Positions 23,581-32,494 of a stretch of 61,326 nucleotides of DNA are shown here, in pieces. Under the pieces are notes generated by a model. The model made no database searches. It saw only the letters and a program-made list of their open reading frames with translations, and had not been told where the DNA came from. Source of the DNA: Pseudomonadota bacterium (GTDB taxonomy: Bacteria; Pseudomonadota; Alphaproteobacteria; Sphingomonadales; SMXR01); assembly GCA_022566215.1 (NCBI GenBank), contig JADFJJ010000006.1, forward strand, positions 1 through 61,326, in the 5' to 3' direction. The position numbers and the translations under genes are program-made. Position 1 is the stretch's first letter. Each line of letters begins with the position of its first letter.

Positions 23581-24974
23581 GCGAAACCCCGCTGGATTTT
23601 GAAAAGGGCGCCCACGAAGCCTTGGGGTCCGCCACCCTGCAGCAGGCGCTGGGCAAGTTCCAGACGGGATATCCGCTGTTGCGGGCGCGGGCGATGCAGT
23701 CCCTGCCCGACTTTGAGAAGGTGCGCACCAAAGCCGCAAGGATCAAGGACTTTTCACTCAAAAACCTGGACAAACTGACCGACCAGTACCGGGAAAAGGT
23801 CGAAGCCAATGGCGGCACTGTTCACATCTGCGAAACAGCAGCGGACGCCCGTAAAACCGTGGTGGAGATTTGCCGTCAGGCGGAGGCCAAAAAAATCACC
23901 AAATCAAAATCGATGGTGACCGAGGAACTGGCCCTCAATGACGCCCTTGAGGCTGCCGGGATGGAGGTTCTTGAGACCGATCTTGGCGAATATATCATCC
24001 AACTGGCGGGGGAACGGCCCAGCCATATTGTTGGCCCGGCGCTGCATAAAACCAAGGAAGAAGTGGCCCAGCTTTTCAAGGCTCATCACAAAACCAGGCG
24101 CAAGCGGGAAACCGGCGAGCAGCTGGTGCGCGAGGCGCGGGAGGTTCTGCGCGAGAAATACTTCGCCTCGGAGGTCGGCATAACCGGGGCCAATTTCCTG
24201 ATCGCCGAGACCGGCACGGCGGTGATCGTCACCAACGAGGGGAATGCGGATCTGTGCCGCATTCTGCCCAACACCCACATCGTCGTCACCAGCATGGAAA
24301 AGGTGATCCCGACGCTGGATGATTTATCGGTATTCCTGCGGCTGCTGGCCCGTTCCGCCTCGGGCCAGGAGATGACCTCTTACACCACCCTGGTCAGCGG
24401 GCCGCGGGGGCCGGGCGAGAGCGAAGGGCCGTCCAGCTTTCATGTCGTGATCGTAGATGGCGGGCGCAGCAAACTTTTGGGCACCGACCAGCAGGCGCTG
24501 CTGCGCTGCATCAAATGCGGCGCGTGTATGAACGTCTGCCCGGTCTATATGTCGGTCGGCGGCCACACCTACGGCTGGGTTTATCCGGGGCCGATCGGGG
24601 CGGTGTTGAACCCGGTGCTGAACGGCTTTGGAACGATGTATCACAATTACCAGGCCTCGACCTTTTGCGGGGCCTGTGAAGAGGTGTGTCCGGTCAAAAT
24701 TCCATTGACAAAAATCATGCGCGACTGGCGTACCCGGGCCTTCCAGGAACGTATTCCGGGCCTCGGCGCGCGGCTGGCCTTGTGGCTGTGGGCGGCAATC
24801 GCCGCCAACCCGTTCCTCTATAACCTGGCGGCGGGAGCCGGGATTCCAATCCTCAGGGCGCTGGCGGGCAAAAAAGGCGTTTTGAAATCCCTTCCCCTGG
24901 CCAAAGGGTGGATGAAGGGCCGGGTGCTTGATGCCCCCGAAGGGGGGCGTTTTGTCAGGGGCAGGAAGCGATGA
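23577..24974 (+). CDS. lutB: LutB-type iron-sulfur lactate-utilisation protein
   Basis: 465 residues. The N-terminal LUD-like domain (about 60-290) includes TGANFLIAETGTAVIVTNEG. A ferredoxin-like domain follows with two cysteine clusters, CIKCGACMNVCPVY and CGACEEVCPVKIPL (about residues 310-385), each giving [4Fe-4S] ligation. The C-terminus is basic. This is the LutB/YkgF layout. LutB passes electrons from lactate oxidation within the LutABC complex. The start overlaps the lutA stop (ATGA) and the stop overlaps the lutC start (ATGA). Confidence 0.93.
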   Translation: MSETPLDFEKGAHEALGSATLQQALGKFQTGYPLLRARAMQSLPDFEKVRTKAARIKDFSLKNLDKLTDQYREKVEANGGTVHICETAADARKTVVEICRQAEAKKITKSKSMVTEELALNDALEAAGMEVLETDLGEYIIQLAGERPSHIVGPALHKTKEEVAQLFKAHHKTRRKRETGEQLVREAREVLREKYFASEVGITGANFLIAETGTAVIVTNEGNADLCRILPNTHIVVTSMEKVIPTLDDLSVFLRLLARSASGQEMTSYTTLVSGPRGPGESEGPSSFHVVIVDGGRSKLLGTDQQALLRCIKCGACMNVCPVYMSVGGHTYGWVYPGPIGAVLNPVLNGFGTMYHNYQASTFCGACEEVCPVKIPLTKIMRDWRTRAFQERIPGLGARLALWLWAAIAANPFLYNLAAGAGIPILRALAGKKGVLKSLPLAKGWMKGRVLDAPEGGRFVRGRKR

Positions 24975-25486
24975 AAACGCGCGCTGAGACCTTCGCCTGG
25001 AATGTCAAGAATCAACTCGGGAAGGTACACCGGGTAGCTTCGCTTGAAAAAGTGCCGGCGCTGGTGCGGCGGCTGGCCGAGCAATTGGGGCTGGAACCAA
25101 AAGCAGTCGTCGCTGCGGCCTCCGACCTGAAAGATCTCAACTGGAAAGGGCTGGAAGTTGAGCACCGTCCGGCGGGAATCGAGGATGTTCTGGGAATCTC
25201 ACGGGCAATGGCGGGAATTGCCGAAACCGGCACGCTGGTTTTCGCCTCGGGGAAATCCAACCCGCCGTCGCTTAATTTCATTCCTGAATACAGCATCGCC
25301 ATTGTCCGCGAGAGTGAGCTGGTTGATACCTCCGAGGAGGTTTGGGTCATCCTCAGGGAAAAGCAGCCGTTTCCCGCCACCATCAATATGGTCACGGGCC
25401 CGTCGCGCACCGGCGACATCGAGCAAACCTTGTTTCTCGGCGCTCATGGGCCGCGTGAGCTGCATGTGGTTATGGTAAAATCCTAA
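24971..25486 (+). CDS. lutC: LutC-type LUD-domain protein
   Basis: 171 residues, a single LUD domain. Typical blocks are GIAETGTLVFASG (about 78-90) and TGPSRTGDIEQTLFLGAHGPRE (about 140-161), the latter being the family signature. Slightly shorter than Bacillus LutC (~240) because the N-terminal region is short, which is usual in proteobacterial LutC/YkgG. Third gene of the lut operon. Its stop overlaps by 4 bp the stop of the convergent MBL hydrolase gene. Confidence 0.9.
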   Translation: MKTRAETFAWNVKNQLGKVHRVASLEKVPALVRRLAEQLGLEPKAVVAAASDLKDLNWKGLEVEHRPAGIEDVLGISRAMAGIAETGTLVFASGKSNPPSLNFIPEYSIAIVRESELVDTSEEVWVILREKQPFPATINMVTGPSRTGDIEQTLFLGAHGPRELHVVMVKS

Positions 25487-26337
25487 AAGGCGTTCAAGGG
25501 CAGTTTCAGGTAAGAAAGACCGTTGTCTTCGGCTTTCGGGAAGTGGCCGGCGCGCATGTTGATCTGGACCGACGGCAGAATTAATTCCGGCATGGAAAGC
25601 GTGGCATCCCGGGTCTGGCGCATTTTGATATAATCGGCCTCGGGGGTGCCGCCGCCAACGTGGATGTTGCCTGCCTTTTGCTCGGCCACCGTGGTCACCC
25701 AGGCGGCATCGCGTTTGCCATCCGCGCCATAGTCGTGGCACATATAAAGCGTGGTCTGGTCCGGGAGGCTAAAAATTTTCCGGATCGAGGCATAAAGCGT
25801 CGCCGCGTCGCCGCCCGGAAAATCACAGCGCGCGGTGCCGCTGTCCGGCATAAGGATGGTATCGCCGACAAACGCCGCAGCGCCCACCACAAACGTCATG
25901 CAGGCCGGGGTATGACCGGGAGTGGCGATGGCCCTGATGGTCAGGCCGCCCAGCGGAAGTTCCTGGCGATCGCTCAGGTAAAGGTCAAAATCCGCTTCCT
26001 TTTGAACCTCGGCCGCATCGAGGTTGAAGATTTTGGCGAACACCCGCTGGACGCTTTTAATATTTTCGCTGATGCCAATCCGGCCGCCGAGCGTCTTGCG
26101 GAGGTATTGCGAAGCGGTAACGTGATCGGCATGGACATGAGTCTCCAGGATATAAAGGAGCTCTAACCCGTTATCTTTGATAAAAGAAATCACCTGGTCG
26201 GCTGACGCCGTACTGGTGCCCCCGGAAGCCGGATCAAAATCAAGGACGGAATCGATCACAGCGGCTTTTCCGCCATCCCAGACCACATAGGTGATGGTAA
26301 AGGTGGCGGGATCGAAAAAAGATTTTACGTTTTCCAT
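25483..26337 (-). CDS. MBL-fold hydrolase, persulfide-dioxygenase/Blh-like
   Basis: 284 residues. The opening SFFDPATFTITYVVWDGGKAAVIDSVLDFDP is typical of bacterial ETHE1/Blh-like metallo-beta-lactamase-fold proteins. The metal motif is THVHADHVTA (H-x-H-x-D-H). Further blocks are IATPGHTPACMTFVVG and FVGDTILMPDSGTARCDFPGG, the sulfur-dioxygenase-type pattern in which D and H complete a mono-iron site. The likely role is oxidation of glutathione persulfide or a related thiol ester; glyoxalase-II-like activity is the alternative. No rhodanese or SQR is adjacent. Start at 26337 has AGGAAGG upstream. Confidence 0.82.
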   Translation of the reverse strand: MENVKSFFDPATFTITYVVWDGGKAAVIDSVLDFDPASGGTSTASADQVISFIKDNGLELLYILETHVHADHVTASQYLRKTLGGRIGISENIKSVQRVFAKIFNLDAAEVQKEADFDLYLSDRQELPLGGLTIRAIATPGHTPACMTFVVGAAAFVGDTILMPDSGTARCDFPGGDAATLYASIRKIFSLPDQTTLYMCHDYGADGKRDAAWVTTVAEQKAGNIHVGGGTPEADYIKMRQTRDATLSMPELILPSVQINMRAGHFPKAEDNGLSYLKLPLNAF

Positions 26338-26358
26338 AGCCCTTCCTATCACATTTGC

Positions 26359-26982
26359 TCACAGTGGCGGGTTGGAATAAAAATGCCACAGGAAAACCGC
26401 TACCGATGCGCGGTGCGGGCGCCAGGGTTCGGCAATTTCATCCATTTTCTTCTGTTTTGGGCGCTCTTTCAAATTTTTCAATTTTTTGACCGCCTCCTGG
26501 ATCGCCAGGTCATCGGCGGGCCAGATGTCCGGCCGGCCAAGCGAAAACATCAAAAACATCTCCGCCGACCAGCGCCCGAAACCCTTTAATGCGGTGATGG
26601 TCTCGAGCACCTCCTGATCGGACTTTTTTATCAGATCCTTGGGCCTGAACCCGTCCAGAACCGCTTTAGATAATCCCCGCCCATATTCAATTTTTTGCCA
26701 GGACAAGCCAAACTCCCTCAACTCCTGATCGGATTTATCCAGAAAATTTTCCGGGATAACCTCTCCCATCGCCGCTTCCACCCGGTCATAGATGGTCGCT
26801 GCCGCTTTAACGGATAATTGCTGGCCGACAATAATGCGCAACAGGTGTTCAAAGGATGGCCCGCCCGAACGGCGCTCAACCGGATAACCCACCACCTTCA
26901 GGGCCGCACGGATATCCTTATCCTTTCTCGCCACCTTATCGAGGGCGATTTTCAAGTCCTTAGTCGTCAGCCGGAATTCCAT
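26359..26982 (-). CDS. AlkA-type DNA-3-methyladenine glycosylase II
   Basis: 207 residues, an HhH-GPD base-excision glycosylase. FEHLLRIIVGQQLSVKAAATIYDRV is the family's N-terminal helix pair. The helix-hairpin-helix is LKGFGRWSAEMFLMF, followed by the catalytic aspartate in WPADDLAIQEAV. The C-terminus AEPWRPHRASVAVFLWHF is typical of the AlkA/Mag branch. It removes 3-alkyladenine from DNA. It is the short bacterial form without the N-terminal AlkA domain. The start at 26982 avoids a longer overlap with the MATE gene, whose stop is 5 bp upstream, so the two probably share a transcript. Confidence 0.88.
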   Translation of the reverse strand: MEFRLTTKDLKIALDKVARKDKDIRAALKVVGYPVERRSGGPSFEHLLRIIVGQQLSVKAAATIYDRVEAAMGEVIPENFLDKSDQELREFGLSWQKIEYGRGLSKAVLDGFRPKDLIKKSDQEVLETITALKGFGRWSAEMFLMFSLGRPDIWPADDLAIQEAVKKLKNLKERPKQKKMDEIAEPWRPHRASVAVFLWHFYSNPPL

Positions 26983-26986
26983 GCCA

Positions 26987-28375
26987 TCACCTTTTGTCAA
27001 TCAATGGATAGGCGGCCCGGGTGCGCTGCAGGAAATGCCCGCCCTGCAGGGCCACCGAAACAATACTGGCGTAAAGCACCGCTTCCAGCAGCCCTAGCAC
27101 TCCTCTGCCAAGCGGGATCGCCAGATAGTAACTCAAGGGGGTCATGATAATGACATAGACAAAGGTCTGTATGCCGGTCGGGATCCAGGTCTCGCCCAGG
27201 CCCCTGAGGGCGTTCCCCAGCACCATCTGCAGGCCATCGAAAAAAATCACGTATGCGGTAAAGGCGATGAACGGGAGTGAAAACAAAATCAGCGCCGCGT
27301 CGTCGGTATAAAACGAAAATATCTCCCGATCGAACAGATAAATTACCGCCCCGGAGAGCAACAGGACCGCCACCCCCAGGCCAAACCCGGTTAGCCCCGC
27401 CAGCGCGGTATCCTTGGCATCGCCCCTCCCTTTGGCCATGCCGACGCGGATCGCCGTGGCGGCCCCCAGTCCCGCGGTGATCATGAAGGGTACGGTCATG
27501 ATGTTGAAAATCACTCCGTAAGCGGCCAGCGCCATTTTGCCGATCCACCCGGCAAAGATGGTCAGGGCGGCGAACGCCACCACCTCGACGCCAAGGCTAA
27601 GACCGGCGGCATGGCCTTTTTCCCGCTGCGCCCGCCATGAGCTCCACGCCTCTTTCCGGTAGCTGTGAAGCCGGTAGCGATGAAATGTTGGTGAGGTGAA
27701 CAGGTACAAAACGGTGGCTCCTCCCATTAAAAGCCTTAAAATCGTGGTCGCCCAGGCGGACCCCACCGCGCCCATTTCCGGGAAACCCAGCTTGCCGAAA
27801 ATCAGCACATAGTTTAGCCCGAGGTTCAGGATATTCCCAACCGTCATGATAACCACAGCCGGTTTTGGCCGGCCCAGCCCTTCGAGGAAAAATATTCCGT
27901 TCACATAAAGCAAATGGCCAACCAAACCAAAGCTCAAGACCGTCATCACCTTGCCGCCCTCGGCCGCCAGCTCTGGAGTTTGTCCGGCCAGGGTGAAGTA
28001 AAATTCACCGGGCAGCAGCAGGACCGTACAGGTCAGCCCGATCCAGATAGAATAAGGCAGCGAGCGCCGGAACACCCGCCCGCATTCGTCGTAATCCCCG
28101 GCCCCGAAAGCATGTGAGGTATGGATCAGGGTGCCCATCAGCAAGCCGATCGCCATCACCAGCACCACCATGATGAAGGTGCCGTTGCCAAGGTTGAGGT
28201 AGGCCAGGGCATCGGTCGAATAAATCCCGACCATGATGGTATCAACGATAATCAGGACAACGATGCCGAGGCGGGACAGCATCACCGGCCAGGCGAGCCG
28301 GAACAGCTCGCGGCTATGGCGCTTGAAACGCTTCCTCAACCACCCGGCGTCATGGATTTCCGCAGGCTTGTTCAT
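26987..28375 (-). CDS. MATE-family multidrug/cation antiporter
   Basis: 462 residues with twelve predicted TM helices in two related halves. Conserved MATE features include LFRLAWPVMLSRLGIVVLIIVDTIMVG at the start of the first half and VEVVAFAALTIFAGWIGKMALAAYGV at the start of the second. It exports cationic drugs or metabolites against Na+ or H+; the substrate cannot be inferred. It lies 20 bp after the aminopeptidase P gene and just before the alkA-type gene, in the same orientation, so a three-gene operon is likely. Confidence 0.9.
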   Translation of the reverse strand: MNKPAEIHDAGWLRKRFKRHSRELFRLAWPVMLSRLGIVVLIIVDTIMVGIYSTDALAYLNLGNGTFIMVVLVMAIGLLMGTLIHTSHAFGAGDYDECGRVFRRSLPYSIWIGLTCTVLLLPGEFYFTLAGQTPELAAEGGKVMTVLSFGLVGHLLYVNGIFFLEGLGRPKPAVVIMTVGNILNLGLNYVLIFGKLGFPEMGAVGSAWATTILRLLMGGATVLYLFTSPTFHRYRLHSYRKEAWSSWRAQREKGHAAGLSLGVEVVAFAALTIFAGWIGKMALAAYGVIFNIMTVPFMITAGLGAATAIRVGMAKGRGDAKDTALAGLTGFGLGVAVLLLSGAVIYLFDREIFSFYTDDAALILFSLPFIAFTAYVIFFDGLQMVLGNALRGLGETWIPTGIQTFVYVIIMTPLSYYLAIPLGRGVLGLLEAVLYASIVSVALQGGHFLQRTRAAYPLIDKR

Positions 28376-28395
28376 ATCCAGGGTCTGTCCTTGTA

Positions 28396-30189
28396 TCAGC
28401 CGGTAATCGGCGCTGTCGCCTCTTTCAGCCAGTCCCTGGTCTCTTTAGAAACCAGCGGGTTCAGTTTTTCCCAAACTTCGGCATGGTAGTCGTTGAGCCA
28501 CTTAATCTCGCCCCCGGTCATAATCCCGGTTTTCACCAGGCGCTTGTCGATCGGGCAGAAGGTGATGGTCTCGAACCCCAGCATGTCCTGTTCACCATTC
28601 ATTTTTTCTTCCTGAACAATGATAAGGTTCTCGATCCGGATGCCGTATTCGCCGGCCTTGTAGTAGCCGGGCTCGTTGGAATAGATCATTCCCGGCTCCA
28701 GAGCTATGGTGTTCTGGACCTTGGCGATCCGCCCCGGCCCCTCATGGACAGCCAGAAAACACCCGACCCCATGGCCGGTGCCGTGATCATAATCAAGGCC
28801 CACCTCCCACAAAGGCCGGCGGGCGAAACTGTCCAGCTCAGGACCGGTCGTGCCTTTCGGGAATTTGGCGGTGGCGAGCGCGATATGCCCCTTGAGGACA
28901 CGGGTGAAGCGGTCCTTTTCCTCGTCGCCCACTTCGCCGATCGGCACCGTGCGGGTGATATCGGTGGTGCCGTCGAGATACTGGCCGCCGCTATCAATCA
29001 GGTAAAGGCTGCCCGGCTTGATCGGCAAATTGCTTTCCCTGGTCAGTTTGTAATGGCAGATCGCCCCGTTCGGGCCAAAAGCGGAAATGGTGTCAAAGCT
29101 GAGGTCCAGCAAATCCCCGTTCACCTTCCTGAAGGCCAGAAGTTTGTCGCGGGCGGTCATTTCGTCCAGTTGGCCTTTCGGCGCCTCAAGCGAAATCCAG
29201 TGCAGGAAATTGGCCACCGCCGCGCCGTCTCTGATATGGGTGGCGCGGGTGCCGTTCAGCTCCACCCGGTTCTTTCTGGCTTTGGGAAGAGCGCACGGGT
29301 CGGCCGCCTTGATGATCCTGGCGCCGCTTTCCTTCAAAGTATCGAAAATCGCCGACGAGGCGGTATTGGGGTCGGCCAGCACCTTCTTGCCGGCTTTCCC
29401 CAGCGCCTTGACGCCTTCAAGAAAATCGCTCTTGGGGGCAATTCCAACTTCGTTTCCAAGATGGGCCTTGAGCGCGGCGTTGACCTTGACGTCATCGATA
29501 TAAAGGGTCGCCTTGCCGTCGGCATCCAGCACCGTATAGGCCAGCGAGACCGGGGTGTGCAGGACATCGTTTGAGCGGATATTGAACAGCCAGGCGATGC
29601 TGTCCAGCTGGGTAATAATCGCAACCTCGGCCCCCGTTTCCCTGATCGCGGCGGCGATTTGTTTGCGTTTGTCCTGATGACTGAGGCCGGCATACTTGAC
29701 ATCGTGGGGATGGACCGGGGTGTTGGGCTCACCGGGCTGGTCATCCCAGACGGCATCGATGGGATTGCCCCGGGTTAATACCAGTTCGGCATCGTGGATG
29801 GCCAGTTTGGTGCGCGCCTCCTTGACCCAGCCGATGGTGTGCAGGAAGGGATCGTAGCCGATTTTCCGGCCCCCGGTGAGGTTTTTCCCAAGCCATTTCA
29901 GAGGCGAGGTTCCGGGCACCCCGCAAATCTCAAAAAGCTTCGGGTCAACCTGCTTGTTCACCTGGATGGTATAGCGCCCGTCGACAAAGATCGCCGCCTG
30001 GTCCGCCATCACCACGGCGAAGCCGGCCGAGCCGGTAAAACCGGTGATCCAGGCCAGCCGCTGGGCGTAGGACGCAACGTATTCACTGGCGTGTTCGTCG
30101 GTCAGCGGCACGACGAAACCGTCCAGGTTTCTTTTTTTCATTTCTTCACGAAGCGCTTCCAGGCGGTCTTCGATTTTTAGGATCGGCAT
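28396..30189 (-). CDS. Aminopeptidase P family (Xaa-Pro) protein, M24B
   Basis: 597 residues, the long three-domain form (creatinase_N, creatinase_N2, M24 catalytic, C-terminal M24_C) like eukaryotic XPNPEP1 rather than the ~440-aa E. coli PepP. Metal ligands are visible in order: two Asp in DSGGQYLDGTTDITRTV, His in HGTGHGVGCFLAVHEGPG, Glu in GMIYSNEPGYY and Glu in GIRIENLIIV. It removes N-terminal residues ahead of proline from peptides. No signal peptide, so cytosolic. The C-terminal domain has FCPIDKRLVKTGIMTGGEIKWLNDYHAEVWEKL. It is divergent from oligopeptidase B (88-bp gap). Confidence 0.93.
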   Translation of the reverse strand: MPILKIEDRLEALREEMKKRNLDGFVVPLTDEHASEYVASYAQRLAWITGFTGSAGFAVVMADQAAIFVDGRYTIQVNKQVDPKLFEICGVPGTSPLKWLGKNLTGGRKIGYDPFLHTIGWVKEARTKLAIHDAELVLTRGNPIDAVWDDQPGEPNTPVHPHDVKYAGLSHQDKRKQIAAAIRETGAEVAIITQLDSIAWLFNIRSNDVLHTPVSLAYTVLDADGKATLYIDDVKVNAALKAHLGNEVGIAPKSDFLEGVKALGKAGKKVLADPNTASSAIFDTLKESGARIIKAADPCALPKARKNRVELNGTRATHIRDGAAVANFLHWISLEAPKGQLDEMTARDKLLAFRKVNGDLLDLSFDTISAFGPNGAICHYKLTRESNLPIKPGSLYLIDSGGQYLDGTTDITRTVPIGEVGDEEKDRFTRVLKGHIALATAKFPKGTTGPELDSFARRPLWEVGLDYDHGTGHGVGCFLAVHEGPGRIAKVQNTIALEPGMIYSNEPGYYKAGEYGIRIENLIIVQEEKMNGEQDMLGFETITFCPIDKRLVKTGIMTGGEIKWLNDYHAEVWEKLNPLVSKETRDWLKEATAPITG

Positions 30190-30277
30190 CGCTTTCTCCC
30201 GGTTTTCCCTTTGATGATGCGGAAATCTGTTTTAAAAGGTTGAGAGTAAAGACGAAAGCAAAAACTGCGGGGGGAGC

Positions 30278-32494
30278 ATGAACAAGAAAAAAGAAGCGCC
30301 TAAAGATCCGGATTCCATGAGCTGGCTTGGCAAGCTGGCGGCGGTTTTACTGCTGCTGCTGTTCGCCGTGTATTTGATCTTTTTTTCCACCCCAGCCGAC
30401 AAACCGGAAAGCGAAATGAAACAAAGCATGACCAAAATCAGTCCTCCCGTGGCCAAGGTCGTGGACCACACCTTCAGCCATCACGGCATTACCGTTGAAG
30501 ATCCTTACGCCTGGCTTTACGACAAAAGCTACCCGACGATTGACGATGAGGATGTTTTGTCCTACCTGCGCGCCGAAAACGCTTATACCGAATCGGTGAT
30601 GGCTCCTTATAAGGGTTTTTCCGAAACTCTTTTCCGGGAAATGAAAGGCCGCATTGCCGAAGAGGATGAAGGGGTTCCGGCCAAGGATGGCCCTTATTTT
30701 TACAGTTGGCGCTATTCCGGGGGAACCCAGTACAAGGTCTGGCTCAGGAACCCGGCCGGAGGGGGGAATGAGGAAATTATCCTTGATGAGAACGCAAGGG
30801 CAAAAGACAAGGACTATTACCGCCTGGGCGGCCTGGCGGTCAGCCCCGATCATTCCCTGCTGGCGTGGTCGGAGGATTTCAACGGGTCCGAGCGCTTTAC
30901 CACCCGCATCAAGAACCTGAAAACCGGCCAGGTTTTTGCCGAAGAAATTCCTGAGACCATCGGCCCGGCGGTCTGGTCTTCGGACCGCCAGTACCTTTTT
31001 TACACCGTCGTTGATGAACACTGGCGGCCCTATGAAATCCGCCGGCACAAAATCGGCGCCCCAGTGAAAGAGGACGTGGCCATCTATGCCGAACAGGACC
31101 CGGGGTTTTTCTTAAGCGTTTCCAGGACCCACAGCCGCGAATTTATCGTCATCACTGCCGGAACCCAGGTAACCTCGGAAATTTATGTTTTCCCTGCGGG
31201 TGAAAACGGCGGCGATCTGACCCTGGTATCCAAAAGACGTGAAGGCCATCGGTATGACCTGGATCACGCCAACGGCAAGTTTTACATCCGCACCAATGAT
31301 CACCACGTTAATTTCCGGGTGGTCAGCGCTCCTGAGCAAACCCCTGGTGAAGAAAACTGGCGCGAGGTCATCGCGGCCAAGGACAGCGATTATATTCGCG
31401 CCTTGATTGCCTTTAAGGATTTTCTGGCGATTCAGCAAAAAGTTGGCGGGATTGATCAGATCCGTATCCGCTTCTACAGCGGCGAGGAGCATTTCGTCGG
31501 TTTCCCGGAAAGCGTTTATGCCGCCGGGTTCGGCAATACCCCGGAATTTGAAACCAATACCGTTCGCCTTAACTATGAATCCATGATCACCCCGGAGACG
31601 GTATATGATTACCATGTCGCCGGGCGGGAACTTGAAACCCGCAAAGTTCAGGAAATTCCCTCAGGTTATGACCGAAGCCAGTACCAGACCGTGCGTCTGA
31701 TGGCTCCGGTCCGGGACGGGGTGCTGGTTCCAGTGACCCTTCTTTATAAAAAGGGGATGAAACAGGACGGCGGCAACCCGCTTCACCTTTATGGCTATGG
31801 CGCCTATGGGTACGGCATGCCACCCGGATTTATCACCAATGCCTTCAGCCTGGTGGACCGCGGGTTTGTTTACGCCATCGCCCATGTCCGGGGCGGTGAC
31901 GAGCTGGGCTATCAGTGGTATCTGGATGGCAAGCTGGAGAAACGCGCCAACACTTTTAACGATTTTGTCGATGTCGCCCGCTTCCTGATTAATGAAAATT
32001 ACACCCGGGCCGGAAATATTTCGATTGAGGGGCGGAGCGCCGGCGGCGAGCTGATGGGGGTGGTGATCAATCAGGCGCCGGAACTGTGGCGGGTCGCCCT
32101 GGTTGGCGTGCCGTTTGTCGATGTCCTCAATACCATGCTGAACGATGAACTTCCCCTGACCCCGCCCGAGTGGCCGGAATGGGGCAACCCGATCACCGAC
32201 CAGGCGGCGTTCGAGCTGATCCGCTCTTACAGCCCCTATGACAATATCGCGTCCAAGGATTACCCGGCGCAATACGTCTCGGGCGGGTTGAATGACCCGC
32301 GTGTGACCTATTGGGAACCGGCCAAGTGGACCGCCAAAATGCGCGCCCTGAAAACCGATAGTAATCCGCTGGTCATGAAAATAAACATGGGCGCCGGGCA
32401 TGCCGGCAAAAGCGGCCGTTTCACACGCCTGAAGGAACGGGCCGAGGAATATGCCTTCCTGCTGGCCCAGTTCGGAATGGCGGAAAAGAATTAA
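30278..32494 (+). CDS. ptrB: Oligopeptidase B (S9A), membrane-anchored
   Basis: 738 residues. Catalytic triad S587 (in GRSAGGELMG), D673 (in GGLNDPRV) and H708 (in GAGHAGKSGR). The seven-bladed propeller occupies about residues 60-470. VPFVDVLNTMLNDELPLT is characteristic of OpB, which cleaves after basic residues in short peptides. Unusually, the first ~45 residues add a lysine-rich start and one TM segment (LAAVLLLLLFAVYLIFF, about 22-38). That should anchor the enzyme in the inner membrane facing the periplasm, whereas E. coli PtrB is soluble. The start at 30278 has GGGGGAG as Shine-Dalgarno. The stop overlaps bioA's stop by 4 bp. Confidence 0.92.
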   Translation: MNKKKEAPKDPDSMSWLGKLAAVLLLLLFAVYLIFFSTPADKPESEMKQSMTKISPPVAKVVDHTFSHHGITVEDPYAWLYDKSYPTIDDEDVLSYLRAENAYTESVMAPYKGFSETLFREMKGRIAEEDEGVPAKDGPYFYSWRYSGGTQYKVWLRNPAGGGNEEIILDENARAKDKDYYRLGGLAVSPDHSLLAWSEDFNGSERFTTRIKNLKTGQVFAEEIPETIGPAVWSSDRQYLFYTVVDEHWRPYEIRRHKIGAPVKEDVAIYAEQDPGFFLSVSRTHSREFIVITAGTQVTSEIYVFPAGENGGDLTLVSKRREGHRYDLDHANGKFYIRTNDHHVNFRVVSAPEQTPGEENWREVIAAKDSDYIRALIAFKDFLAIQQKVGGIDQIRIRFYSGEEHFVGFPESVYAAGFGNTPEFETNTVRLNYESMITPETVYDYHVAGRELETRKVQEIPSGYDRSQYQTVRLMAPVRDGVLVPVTLLYKKGMKQDGGNPLHLYGYGAYGYGMPPGFITNAFSLVDRGFVYAIAHVRGGDELGYQWYLDGKLEKRANTFNDFVDVARFLINENYTRAGNISIEGRSAGGELMGVVINQAPELWRVALVGVPFVDVLNTMLNDELPLTPPEWPEWGNPITDQAAFELIRSYSPYDNIASKDYPAQYVSGGLNDPRVTYWEPAKWTAKMRALKTDSNPLVMKINMGAGHAGKSGRFTRLKERAEEYAFLLAQFGMAEKN

